Origin: Blastococcus aggregatus
GTDB taxonomy: Bacteria > Actinomycetota > Actinomycetes > Mycobacteriales > Geodermatophilaceae
DNA: 64,000 nucleotides
Direction: 5' to 3'
Assembly (NCBI RefSeq): GCF_900221005.1
Contig: NZ_OBQI01000005.1
Location: 372,001-436,000 of the forward strand
The notes under the pieces were generated by a model, which saw only the letters and a program-made list of their open reading frames with translations, was not told the origin of the DNA and did no database searches. Positions within the stretch are counted from its first letter, which is position 1; every line of letters begins with the position of its first letter. Positions 26,618 through 34,971 of the stretch are shown here, in pieces. The position numbers and the translations under genes were made by a program.

Positions 26618-28486
26618 GTGGACACCATTCCGGTCCGGAACCTTCCGGACACCGCTCCTCCCCCGCTGCCCGCGGCGCCCGCATCGGGCCGCGTCGGATC
26701 CCGCTGGGTGCTCCCCGTCGCGCTGTTCCTGGTCGCCGTCCAGCTCGGGCTGCGCACCTGGCTGTTCGCGCAGCGGCAGTACTACGCCGACGACCTCCGC
26801 CTGCTCAACCTGTCCGACCGCTCCCCCCTGTTCTCCGCCGACTACCTGCTCTACGACTTCGACGGCCACCTCATGCCCGGGTCGTTCCTCGTGGCCGGCC
26901 TGGTCGAGCGGGCGGCGCCGCTGGAGTGGGCCCCGGCCCTGGTCTCGCTGGTGGTCCTGCAGGCGCTGGCGTCGCTGGCCCTGCTGCGCGTGCTGTGGGT
27001 GCTGCTGGGCGACCGCCCGGTCCTGCTGGTGCCGCTGGCCTTCGGTCTGTTCACGCCGATCACGCTCGGGGCGCTCACCTGGTGGGCTGCGGCACTGAAC
27101 TCCATCCCGCTCCAGATCGGGCTGGCCTGGTACGTCGCCGCCGCGGTGCGGGCGGGCCAGACCGGGCGCCGCCGCTACGCCCTCAGCGGCACCCTGGCGC
27201 TGGCCTTCGCCCTCGCCTTCTACCTCAAGGCGGTGCTGCTGCCACCGGTCGCGTTCGTCGTCGTGGTCGTCGCGCTCCTCCGCGACGGGGTGCGCAACCC
27301 GCTCTGGGCGGCGCTCCGCCGGGCCTGGCTGCTGTGGCTGGGCACGGCCGTGGTCGCCGCCCTCTGGGCGGCCACGTACCTGTCCACGCGCACGGACGAC
27401 GTGGTGAGCGACGGCAGCGCGAGCGACGTGTGGATCACCATCACCACCGGGTTCGAGGCGCTGGCGCCGGCGGTCTTCAGCGGGCCGTTCCGGTGGGCGA
27501 TCTTCCCGCCGGCCAGCCCGCTGTCGGACCCCACCGACTGGACGGTGACCGCCGGCTGGCTGGTGCTCGCGGCGGCCTTCGTCTGGACCTGCGTGCGGCT
27601 GCGCGGCGCCCTGCCGGTGTGGCTGATCACCGGCGCCACGATCTTCGCCGGTCTGCTCATGGCGGCGGTCGGCCGGTCGGGCCTGGGGCTGGGCGAGGTG
27701 GCGCCGCTGGCCTACCGCTACTTCGCCGCCGACGCCGTGCTGCTGCCCATCGCCGGCGCGCTGCTGGTCTCCCTGCCGGTCCGGCGGATCTTCCGCCGCG
27801 CCCCCGGGCGGCCGGGCCGGGCCCGCCGGTGGCTCGCGCCGCTGGGCGCGGCGCTCACCACCGTGCTGACGGTGGGCTTCATCGCGAACTGCGTGCTGTC
27901 CACGGTCAGCCATGCCCGCGCGTGGGAGGGCAACCGCGCCGGGGAGTACCTCGACGTCGCCCGCGCCTCGCTCACCGACGCCGGCCCCGCCCCGCTGCTC
28001 GACCAGATCCTGCCCGCGGACGTGGTGGTCGGGATGAACGCCCCGGCCGACCGCCTCTTCGGCGTCTTCGCCCCGCTGCCCGACCGGCCGGCGTTCGCCT
28101 CCTCGACGCCGGTGCTGCAGGTGCTCGACGACAGCGGCGAGCTGCGACCGGCCGAGGTGATCCCCGGTGTGGTCCTCGCCGAGGGACCGGCGGCCGGCTG
28201 CGGGTGGTCGATCGAGCCGGGCGCCGGCAGCACGGTCGGCCTGACCGGCGCCCTGCCGGTCGAAGAGTGGACGGTGGAGCTCCGCTACGTCAGCGAGCAG
28301 GACGGCGAGGTGACCGTGGTGATGGGCTCGGGCCCGCCCGAGCGGGCCCCGGTCGTCGCGGGCGCCCACTCGGTCTACCTGCGCATCTCCGGCGGCGGCC
28401 CGGCGCTGCAGGTGACCTCCGAGGTGCCGGGGCTGCGCCTCTGCGTCACCGCAGGCGTCGTCGGCGAAGCCACTCCCCTGCCCTGA
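26618..28486 (+). CDS. Polytopic membrane protein, GT-C-like, paralogue A
   Basis: Predicted 622 residues: a cytoplasmic Pro-rich start, about ten membrane helices to residue 430 and a C-terminal extracytoplasmic domain of about 170 residues. After the first helix it has QYYADDLRLL, with the acidic pair expected of GT-C (Wzy/PMT-like) glycosyltransferases, then DFDGHLMPGS and TWWAAALNSIPLQIG. The convergent gene 28499-30271 has the same landmarks in the same order. No characterised family recognised; a lipid-linked sugar transferase for a surface glycan is a plausible guess. Confidence 0.8.
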   Translation: MDTIPVRNLPDTAPPPLPAAPASGRVGSRWVLPVALFLVAVQLGLRTWLFAQRQYYADDLRLLNLSDRSPLFSADYLLYDFDGHLMPGSFLVAGLVERAAPLEWAPALVSLVVLQALASLALLRVLWVLLGDRPVLLVPLAFGLFTPITLGALTWWAAALNSIPLQIGLAWYVAAAVRAGQTGRRRYALSGTLALAFALAFYLKAVLLPPVAFVVVVVALLRDGVRNPLWAALRRAWLLWLGTAVVAALWAATYLSTRTDDVVSDGSASDVWITITTGFEALAPAVFSGPFRWAIFPPASPLSDPTDWTVTAGWLVLAAAFVWTCVRLRGALPVWLITGATIFAGLLMAAVGRSGLGLGEVAPLAYRYFAADAVLLPIAGALLVSLPVRRIFRRAPGRPGRARRWLAPLGAALTTVLTVGFIANCVLSTVSHARAWEGNRAGEYLDVARASLTDAGPAPLLDQILPADVVVGMNAPADRLFGVFAPLPDRPAFASSTPVLQVLDDSGELRPAEVIPGVVLAEGPAAGCGWSIEPGAGSTVGLTGALPVEEWTVELRYVSEQDGEVTVVMGSGPPERAPVVAGAHSVYLRISGGGPALQVTSEVPGLRLCVTAGVVGEATPLP

Positions 28487-28498
28487 CGACCGGCGGTC

Positions 28499-30271
28499 CT
28501 AGGAGCCACCGAGCGGCCACGGTCTGCCGACCACGGCTTCCTGGACGCACACCGGGCCGGGCGAGGTCACCCGTGCTCCGAGCGGCCCCTGCTGCGCGGT
28601 CACCACGAAGTACGCGCTGCCCATGCCGGGGGGCAGGGCCAGCTCCTGCTCGTCGTCGCCGACCACCACGTGCAGGGTCGCCTCCTGGGCGGTGGCGTAC
28701 CCGATCCGGAGCACCTGGCTGATCCTGCCGTCGGCCTCCGGGACCACGCCGAGTCGCTGCTCGGCCGCCGTCAGGGCCCATCCGCAGCCGGCGACGGGGC
28801 CGAAGGCCCGGAGGGTCGGCTCGAGGAGCGCGATGGGCCGGAGGAAGGCCAGCCCGTCGAGCATCCGCATGTCGGTACCGGGCTCGTCGAACCGGCGGTC
28901 CTGGCCGACGGCATCCAGCAGCCGCCCCACGTCGGGGTATCTCGCCAGCAGCACCTCACCCGGGGCGCTGCCGCTGACCACCGACACGTCCGGGTTCTCG
29001 TCGATCACCCGGACCGCGGCCTGCACGTACGCCTTGGACTCCGGGTGCTGCAGCTCGCCGGCGACCAGCGCGCTGGAGACGCCGCTGCCGGCGATCAGGA
29101 GCACGCCGGCCGTCGCCCCGGCGGCCCGCACCCCCACCGCACGGACGGCCCGGCGGCGCGCGCGCCCGTCGAGCAGCGGACCGCTGAACGCGGCGCACAC
29201 CCCGATGACGATGATCGGCAGCGCGTCGGTGACGTAGCGTGGGTCCCGCGCCACGATCTGGAGATAGTCCCCGCGGCCGAGCAGGAGCAGCCCGATGTCC
29301 GCGGCGACGTAACCCACCACGAGCACCCAGCCCTGCACCGCCCGGCTCCCCCGCAGCCACACGCTCGTCGCGACCACGGCGACGACGAGGCCCGCGGCGA
29401 GGGCTGCCCGGCCGGCGCCGACGTCGGAGAAGACGGTGGACTCGGCACCCTCACCGGTCCACGGACCGCCGACCAGCCCGGGGAGCAGCATCCGGAGGAC
29501 GGTGTCACCGGCACCCGTGAGCGCCGTCCCGGCATCCGGCAGCGGCACCACCGGGGACTCGACGATCGAGCGGTAGAACGGGATGTAGGCGGCCACCAGG
29601 AGCACGTGCGGCAGGACGTAGGGCCAGCCGGCCCGCAGCAGGCGCAGCCGCCGGTCCCACGGTTCACCAGCCCACTCCACGAGCACGACGACGGCCACCA
29701 GCGCGGGCAGCACGAGGACCGCCTTCTCCCAGAAGAGGAGGCCGGCCGCGAAGCAGCAGGCGGAGAGCGCGGCCCAGCGCCAGGAGCGCGTGCGCAGCGC
29801 CCGGACCAGCGCCAGCAGGGCGGTCAGCATCGCGATCTGCATCGGCATCGCCTGCATGCCGGCCGCCCACCAGGTCGCGACCGGCAGACCCAGCGGGGTG
29901 AACAGGTAGCAGGCGAACGGGAGCAGGAGCCAGGGGGAACGGCCGAACAGCTGCCGCAGCACCGCCAGCAGCAGGCAGGAGGCCACCAGCTGCATGCCGA
30001 GCAGGCACAGGGCCGCCGGGAGGAACGACGGGCCGGCGTCCCGGCCGATCAACCAGTAGACGAGGTTGGTCCCCATCTCCAGGTGCCCGTTGTGGTCCCG
30101 GACGAGGTACTCGCGGGACAGGCCCAGGCGCCCGGCCGCCTCCATGTGGATGAAGTCGTCCTGCCAGTAGTACGAGCCGAGCACCACGACCGCACGGAGC
30201 ACCGTCTGCCCGAGGATCAGCGCCACCCCGACGCCCAGCATCGGGTCCCGGCGGGCGCGGACCGTCACCAT
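28499..30271 (-). CDS. Polytopic membrane protein, GT-C-like, paralogue B
   Basis: Predicted 590 residues, about ten membrane helices and a C-terminal soluble domain. Landmarks shared with paralogue A: SYYWQDDFIHM after helix 1, DHNGHLEMGTN, TWWAAGMQAMPMQIA, FWEKAVLVLPALVAVVV (A has FYLKAVLLPP) and GCGWAL late in the C-terminal part (A has GCGWSI). The two genes face each other with 12 bp between stops, an inverted duplication that has diverged strongly. It follows glnA2 on the same strand after 28 bp and may be read through from it. Confidence 0.8.
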   Translation of the reverse strand: MVTVRARRDPMLGVGVALILGQTVLRAVVVLGSYYWQDDFIHMEAAGRLGLSREYLVRDHNGHLEMGTNLVYWLIGRDAGPSFLPAALCLLGMQLVASCLLLAVLRQLFGRSPWLLLPFACYLFTPLGLPVATWWAAGMQAMPMQIAMLTALLALVRALRTRSWRWAALSACCFAAGLLFWEKAVLVLPALVAVVVLVEWAGEPWDRRLRLLRAGWPYVLPHVLLVAAYIPFYRSIVESPVVPLPDAGTALTGAGDTVLRMLLPGLVGGPWTGEGAESTVFSDVGAGRAALAAGLVVAVVATSVWLRGSRAVQGWVLVVGYVAADIGLLLLGRGDYLQIVARDPRYVTDALPIIVIGVCAAFSGPLLDGRARRRAVRAVGVRAAGATAGVLLIAGSGVSSALVAGELQHPESKAYVQAAVRVIDENPDVSVVSGSAPGEVLLARYPDVGRLLDAVGQDRRFDEPGTDMRMLDGLAFLRPIALLEPTLRAFGPVAGCGWALTAAEQRLGVVPEADGRISQVLRIGYATAQEATLHVVVGDDEQELALPPGMGSAYFVVTAQQGPLGARVTSPGPVCVQEAVVGRPWPLGGS

Positions 30272-30299
30272 CTCGCTCCGCGCCGCCGGGTCACCGCGC

Positions 30300-31649
30300 T
30301 CAGAGGCCCGGCAGGTACCGCTGCAGCTCGAAGGGCGTCACGTTGCGCCGGTAGGAGTTGAACTCCTCCCACTTGTTGCGGAGGAAGAACTCGAAGACGT
30401 GCTCCCCGAGGGTCTCGGCGACGAGCTCGCTGCTCTGCATGGCGGTCAGCGCCTCGCCCAGGGAGACCGGCAGGTCCTCGTAGCCGGCCGCGCGGCGCTC
30501 GGTGTCGGTGAGCGACCAGACGTCGTCCTCGGCCTCGGGCGGCAGCTCGTAGCCCTTCTCGATGCCCTGCAGCCCGGCGGCGAGCAGCACGGCGAAGGTG
30601 AGGTAGGGGTTGCAGGCCGAGTCCGGCGAGCGGACCTCCACCCGCGCCGACTGCGCCTTGCTGGGCTTGTACTCGGGCAGCCGCACCAGGGCGGAGCGGT
30701 TCGCCCGGCCCCAGGTCGCCGCCGTCGGTGCCTCGGTGCCGGCCAGCAGCCGCCGGTAGGAGTTCACCGTCTGGTTGGTGACAGCGGTGACCTCGCGCGC
30801 GTGGGTGAGCAGCCCGGCGATGAACTGCTTCGCCGTCGTCGACAGGCGCATCGGGTCGGCGGCGTCGTAGAACGCGTTGCGGTCGCCCTCGAAGAGCGAG
30901 AAGTGGGTGTGCATCGCCGAGCCGGCCAGCTCGGTGAACGGCTTGGGCATGAACGTGGCGTGCACCCCCTGGGCGAGTGCCACCTCCCGGACGACGTGCC
31001 GCAGCGACATGATGTTGTCCGCCATCGACAGCGCGTCGGCGTAGCGCAGGTCGATCTCCTGCTGGCCGGGGGCGACCTCGTGGTGGCTGAACTCCACCGA
31101 GATGCCCATGGCCTCGAGCGCGAAGACCGCCTCGCGCCGGAAGTCGTGCGCCACGTCGTGCGTGGACAGGTCGAAGTACCCGCCCGTGTCGGCCGGCTGG
31201 GGGGGCGTGCCGCCCGTGGGCAGGTCCTTGAGCAGGAAGAACTCGATCTCGGGGTGGGTGTAGAAGGTGAAGCCCATGTCGGCGGCCTTCGCCAGCGCGC
31301 GGCGGAGCACGTGGCGGGGGTCGGCCCAGGCCGGTGAACCGTCGGGCAGCGTGATGTCGCAGAACATCCGGGCCGTGTCGCTGGCCCTCCCGTCACGGCC
31401 GGGCATCACCTGGAAGGTGCCGGGGTCGGGCTTGGCGAGCATGTCGGACTCGTAGACCCGCGCGAAGCCCTCGATCGCGGAGCCGTCGAAGCCGATGCCC
31501 TCCGCGAAGGCCGCCTCGATCTCGGCCGGCGCCACCGCGACGGCCTTGAGGTAGCCCGACACATCGGTGAACCACAGCCGGACGAACCGGATGTCGCGCT
31601 CTTCCAGGGTGCGCAGGACGAACTCCTGCTGTCGATCCATGCTCGCCAT
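30300..31649 (-). CDS. glnA2: Glutamine synthetase, GlnA2-type
   Basis: Predicted 449 residues, the length of mycobacterial GlnA2 and shorter than GlnA1. Catalytic motifs: GFDGSAIEGFARVYESDMLA, EIEFFLL, FSHHEVAPGQQEIDLRY, TFMPKPFTELAGSAMHTHFS and NRSALVRLPEY. Shares the glnE neighbourhood with glnA1, the mycobacterial arrangement. ATG 31649 was taken; ATG 31640 is possible. GlnA2-type enzymes are usually non-essential and are thought to differ from GlnA1 in substrate or regulation. Confidence 0.95.
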   Translation of the reverse strand: MASMDRQQEFVLRTLEERDIRFVRLWFTDVSGYLKAVAVAPAEIEAAFAEGIGFDGSAIEGFARVYESDMLAKPDPGTFQVMPGRDGRASDTARMFCDITLPDGSPAWADPRHVLRRALAKAADMGFTFYTHPEIEFFLLKDLPTGGTPPQPADTGGYFDLSTHDVAHDFRREAVFALEAMGISVEFSHHEVAPGQQEIDLRYADALSMADNIMSLRHVVREVALAQGVHATFMPKPFTELAGSAMHTHFSLFEGDRNAFYDAADPMRLSTTAKQFIAGLLTHAREVTAVTNQTVNSYRRLLAGTEAPTAATWGRANRSALVRLPEYKPSKAQSARVEVRSPDSACNPYLTFAVLLAAGLQGIEKGYELPPEAEDDVWSLTDTERRAAGYEDLPVSLGEALTAMQSSELVAETLGEHVFEFFLRNKWEEFNSYRRNVTPFELQRYLPGL

Positions 31650-31691
31650 GATCGCGTCCGCTCGTTTCCGGGATGTGACAACGCCGCCGTT

Positions 31692-31723
31692 CGGGGCCCA
31701 CCCTGCCCCGCAAGGGGGCCCCG
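31692..31723 (-). terminator. Hairpin downstream of the FAD oxidoreductase gene
   Basis: CGGGGCCC / GGGCCCCG with a 16-base loop, extended by GTTC / GGAAC over a bulge. It lies 20 bases past the stop of the doxX-folE-oxidoreductase operon and before glnA2. Confidence 0.5.
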
Positions 31724-31742
31724 GAACACCCGGCGCGCCACG

Positions 31743-32987
31743 TCAGGGGGCGCTTCCCGGTCCCACGAGCAGCTCCAGCGGCGTCCCGGGATCGGCGAGC
31801 CGGGCGGCCTGCACGCGCGTGCGTGAGCGGATCAGGGCCTGGATGTGATCGGTCTGGTCCCAGATGTCGACGCTCATGCCCGCCGTCACCCGGCCGTCCT
31901 CCGTCCAGAAGGCGAGGAAGGGACCGCTTCCCGGCTTCCCCCGGCAGACCACCGTCGCCCCGGGGGCGGCGAGCCCGGAGTACTCCATGCCCAGCTCGTA
32001 CTGGTCGGTGAAGAAGTAGGGCACCCGGTCGTGGACGACGTCCTGACCGAGCATCGACCGGGCCGCGGCGGGGCCGCCGTGCAGGGCGTTGGCCCAGTGC
32101 TCGACCCGCAGGTGCCGGCCGAGGAGCGCCGACCAGGACGACGCGACGTCCCCGGCGGCGAAGACGTCGGGCGCGGAGGTGCGCAGCGAGTGGTCGGTGA
32201 CCACCCCGTTGTCCACCTCCAGGCCCGCACCGGCGGCCAACCCGACGTTCGGGGTCGCGCCCACCCCGATCACCACGAGGTCGGCGGCGAGTCCGGCGTG
32301 CCGGTCGGTGACGACCGCGGTCGCGCGGCCCCCGCTGCCGCGGAGCTCCCGCACGGTGGTGTCGGTGAACAGGTCGACGCCGTGGGCGCGGTGCAGCTCC
32401 GCGAACACGGCACCCATCTCCTGGCCCAGCGCGGCGTGCAGGGGCGTCGGCTGCGGCTCGAGCACGGTGACCTCGTTGCCGTGGTGCCGGGCGGCCGCGG
32501 CGACCTCGAGCCCGATCCAGCCGGCACCCACGATCACGACCCGCCGTCCTCCGCCCTCGAGGTCGGCCCGCAGCCCGTCGGCATCGGCGAAGGTGCGCAG
32601 GTAGCGAACGCCGCCGAGGTCCGCGCCGGGCACCGGCAGGCGGCGCGCCGAGGAGCCGACGGCGAGCAGCAGCCTGGCGTAGTCGAGGACCTCACCCGAC
32701 TCCAGCTGCAGACGGTGCGCACCGGCATCCAGGCCCGTGGCGCGCACGCCGGTGCGGAGCTCGACGTGCTGCTCGTCGAACCACGCCGGCTCGTGCACAC
32801 GGGCGCTCTCGCGGGTCGCCGTCCCGAGCAGGTAGCCCTTGGACAGCGGCGGCCGCTCGTACGGCACCTCCGGCTCGGCGCCGACCAGGACGATGCGTCC
32901 GTCGAAGCCCTCGGCGCGCAGCGTCTCGGCGGCCTTCGCGCCGGCCAGACCGCCGCCGACGATCACGAACGGGGCCGCGGTCTCCAT
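31743..32987 (-). CDS. NAD(P)/FAD-dependent oxidoreductase, ferredoxin-reductase type
   Basis: Predicted 414 residues from ATG 32987 with GGGGAG eight bases upstream; GTG 32996 overlaps the folE stop and is an alternative. Two dinucleotide folds: FAD site FVIVGGGLAGAKAAETLRAE with the PYERPPLSKGYL segment, NAD site VVIVGAGWIGLEVAAAA, and the FAD-closing TSAPDVFAAGDVA. The last 85 residues are the reductase C-terminal domain. Such proteins pass electrons from NADH to ferredoxins of P450 or dioxygenase systems; none is seen here. Third gene of the doxX-folE operon. Confidence 0.9.
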   Translation of the reverse strand: METAAPFVIVGGGLAGAKAAETLRAEGFDGRIVLVGAEPEVPYERPPLSKGYLLGTATRESARVHEPAWFDEQHVELRTGVRATGLDAGAHRLQLESGEVLDYARLLLAVGSSARRLPVPGADLGGVRYLRTFADADGLRADLEGGGRRVVIVGAGWIGLEVAAAARHHGNEVTVLEPQPTPLHAALGQEMGAVFAELHRAHGVDLFTDTTVRELRGSGGRATAVVTDRHAGLAADLVVIGVGATPNVGLAAGAGLEVDNGVVTDHSLRTSAPDVFAAGDVASSWSALLGRHLRVEHWANALHGGPAAARSMLGQDVVHDRVPYFFTDQYELGMEYSGLAAPGATVVCRGKPGSGPFLAFWTEDGRVTAGMSVDIWDQTDHIQALIRSRTRVQAARLADPGTPLELLVGPGSAP

Positions 32988-32992
32988 CGCGC

Positions 32993-33616
32993 TCACTCCC
33001 CTGTTCCGGCGAGGGCGAAGAACTCCTGGCGGGAGCGCGCGTCCTCCCGGAGCACGCCGTGCAGGGCCGAGGTCGTCGTGCGGGCGCCACGGGCCCGCAC
33101 TCCCCGCAACGACATGCACAGGTGCTCGGCGCGGAGGACGACACCGACGCCGCGGGGGGCGAGGTTCTCCTGGAGCCAGTCGGCGACCTGCTGGGTCAGG
33201 CGTTCCTGCACCTGCAGGTCGCGTGCGAACAGGTCCAGGACGCGCGCGAGCTTGGACAGGCCCAGGATGCGGTCCCCGGGCAGGTACCCGATGGCCGCGG
33301 TTCCGGTGAAGGGCAGCAGGTGGTGCTCGCAGAGGGACTGCACCGGGATGGCGGTGGCCATCACCAGTTCGTCGTAGCCCTCGTCGTTGGGGAACGTGGT
33401 CAGGTCGAACGACGGCGGCGTCAGCATCTCGGCGAAGGCTGCGGCGACCCGGCGCGGCGTGTCGGCGAGGTGCGGCTCGGCAGGGTCCTTCCCGAGGGCA
33501 CGGAGCAGGCCGGTGACCGCCTGCTCCGCGCCGTCGAGGTCCAGTCCGGCGCGGCCGCGCACGACGCGGAACCGGTGCGACCGGACCTCGGCCACCTCCG
33601 GCATCGGGGCGGTCAT
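32993..33616 (-). CDS. folE: GTP cyclohydrolase I
   Basis: Predicted 207 residues. Converts GTP to dihydroneopterin triphosphate. Zinc and substrate motifs are intact: SLCEHHLLPFTG, GLSKLARVLDLFARDLQVQE and AEHLCMSLRG. Start ATG 33616 overlaps the doxX stop by 4 bases. It is not with folP/folB/folK, where the housekeeping folE normally sits in actinobacteria, but in an operon with doxX and a flavin oxidoreductase under an apparent dedicated regulator. It could be the only folE or a second, condition-specific one. Confidence 0.94.
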   Translation of the reverse strand: MTAPMPEVAEVRSHRFRVVRGRAGLDLDGAEQAVTGLLRALGKDPAEPHLADTPRRVAAAFAEMLTPPSFDLTTFPNDEGYDELVMATAIPVQSLCEHHLLPFTGTAAIGYLPGDRILGLSKLARVLDLFARDLQVQERLTQQVADWLQENLAPRGVGVVLRAEHLCMSLRGVRARGARTTTSALHGVLREDARSRQEFFALAGTGE

Positions 33617-34059
33617 GCTCCGCCACCCAGGCGGATCGTCGGGGCGTAGCGCACCGCCAGTCGCGCGAGGGCGACAGCGGCGACGAGCAGGCCGAAGTCG
33701 CGCAGGGCCACGTCGTAGAACCCGGGGATCGTCAGCAGGTTCACGATGATCCCGGCGAGCCAGGCGGCCACCACCCAGCCGCCGATCCGCGGCGCGACCG
33801 CGACGAGCAGGCCGGCCAGCACCTCCACGACGCCGACGGCGTACATCGCCTGCTGCGCCGTGCCCGGCACGATCCGGTCGATCCAGGGGGCGAGGTAGTC
33901 GGGCCAGTCGGTCAGGACGTCGGCGAACTTGTCCAGCCCGAAGACGATCGGCGCGACGGTGAAGACCGTGCGCAGCAGCAGGAACGCCTGGTACCCCGGG
34001 TCGGAGCTCCGGAGCGACCGGCGTGCGTCGGGGTGCGAACGGGTCAGGTGGGTGTTCAT
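33613..34059 (-). CDS. DoxX-family membrane protein
   Basis: Predicted 148 residues with four membrane helices (for example AMYAVGVVEVLAGLLVAVAP and VVAAWLAGIIVNLL) in the DoxX pattern. Conserved GLDKFADVLTDWPDYLAPWI after helix 1. DoxX proteins are quinone-associated or redox-stress membrane proteins with poorly known function. First gene of the operon doxX-folE-oxidoreductase; a palindromic operator at 34069-34094 lies 10 bases before its start. Confidence 0.85.
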   Translation of the reverse strand: MNTHLTRSHPDARRSLRSSDPGYQAFLLLRTVFTVAPIVFGLDKFADVLTDWPDYLAPWIDRIVPGTAQQAMYAVGVVEVLAGLLVAVAPRIGGWVVAAWLAGIIVNLLTIPGFYDVALRDFGLLVAAVALARLAVRYAPTIRLGGGA

Positions 34060-34068
34060 GGCGGCTCC

Positions 34069-34094
34069 CTTCTAAAACCAATAATGGTTAGAAG
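34069..34094. promoter_or_regulatory. Palindromic operator upstream of doxX
   Basis: CTTCTAA and TTAGAAG frame AACCAATAATGGT, a near-perfect inverted repeat strikingly AT-rich for this genome. Its left 19 bases match 15 of 19 with 34841-34859 in front of the regulator gene (consensus TCTAnAACCAnnAATnGTT). Likely binding site of the regulator at 34140-34832. Confidence 0.75.
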
Positions 34095-34139
34095 TAGAGA
34101 CCCGGACCACACCCCTGTCAACGGGCCGCGGCCCTTTTC

Positions 34140-34832
34140 TCAGCCCGTCGTGGCGGGCTCCAGCCGCACGCAGCACCGACCCGGTTCCGGGCTCAGGCGA
34201 GCGGTGAACGGGGCGCCCACTCCCCCACCCGCACCGTCGAGCAGGCCGTCCAGGAGGCGGAGGTTCATGCCGCAGACCAGCTCGGTGTGCTGCTGCGCGA
34301 GGCTGTGGAAGGGGCAGTTGCCCAGGGTGACCGTGTCGCCCTCGGAGCGCGGCTCGAAGCCGTGGTCCTCGAGGACGCGCAGCACCGTCTCGCGACCGGC
34401 CGGCCCACCGGCCGCCGCGGCGAGCTCCCGCCCGCGCTCATGAGCCCGCCGGTCCAGCACGACCCCGGGCCGCTCACCCGACCGCTCGGCCTCCTCGAGC
34501 GCGGCGGCCAGCAGCTCGCCGGCGAGGTCGTACCGGCGCTCGGGCAGGGAGACGCTCAGCGAGCACGCGGCCCGCCGGTACAGCTTCGCCGGCCGGCCCG
34601 CGCCCGGGCCGGTGCGGCCGCTGCGCCGTTCGAAGTGGACGTCGAGCAGCCCCTCGGCGACCAGGCGGTCCAGGTGGAACGCCGCCGTGGCCCGGGGCAG
34701 GGTCAGCGCCTCGGCCACGTCGTCCCGGCCGACCGCCGCGACCTGCCGCACGACGTGGTCGTAGACCCGGCGCCGGGTCGGCTCGGCCAGTGCGGCCACG
34801 GCATCGACGGCGGAAGGGCGGTCCTCGTCCAT
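34140..34832 (-). CDS. Winged-helix regulator with C-terminal cysteines (SufR/DeoR-like)
   Basis: Predicted 230 residues. The N-terminal winged helix (EPTRRRVYDHVVRQVAAVGR, then FHLDRLVAEGLLDVHFERRS, about 17-71) is ArsR/SufR-like. The C-terminal half has Cys173 and Cys187 in NCPFHSLAQQHTELVCGMN and Cys220-Cys221, resembling the cysteines that hold an iron-sulfur cluster in SufR. It may thus sense iron-sulfur or oxidative status. Its own start is preceded by a site like the doxX operator, so it probably regulates itself and the doxX-folE-oxidoreductase operon. Confidence 0.85.
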   Translation of the reverse strand: MDEDRPSAVDAVAALAEPTRRRVYDHVVRQVAAVGRDDVAEALTLPRATAAFHLDRLVAEGLLDVHFERRSGRTGPGAGRPAKLYRRAACSLSVSLPERRYDLAGELLAAALEEAERSGERPGVVLDRRAHERGRELAAAAGGPAGRETVLRVLEDHGFEPRSEGDTVTLGNCPFHSLAQQHTELVCGMNLRLLDGLLDGAGGGVGAPFTARLSPEPGRCCVRLEPATTG

Positions 34833-34840
34833 GCGGTCAC

Positions 34841-34863
34841 TCTAGAACCAGGAATCGTTGATC
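34841..34863. promoter_or_regulatory. Second copy of the operator, in front of the regulator gene
   Basis: TCTAGAACCAGGAATCGTTG resembles 34071-34090. It starts 9 bases upstream of the regulator ATG and lies 110 bp before the divergent nadE. Suggests autoregulation. Confidence 0.6.
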
Positions 34864-34971
34864 AAACACCGACGAGACGCCGGCACCACCCGGCCCGGTG
34901 TCCGCGGCGCCGGCCTGCGAGCGGCGCCCCCGCCTGGCCCTCGTCCCTGCTCCGAGACCAGACTGTGCGGC

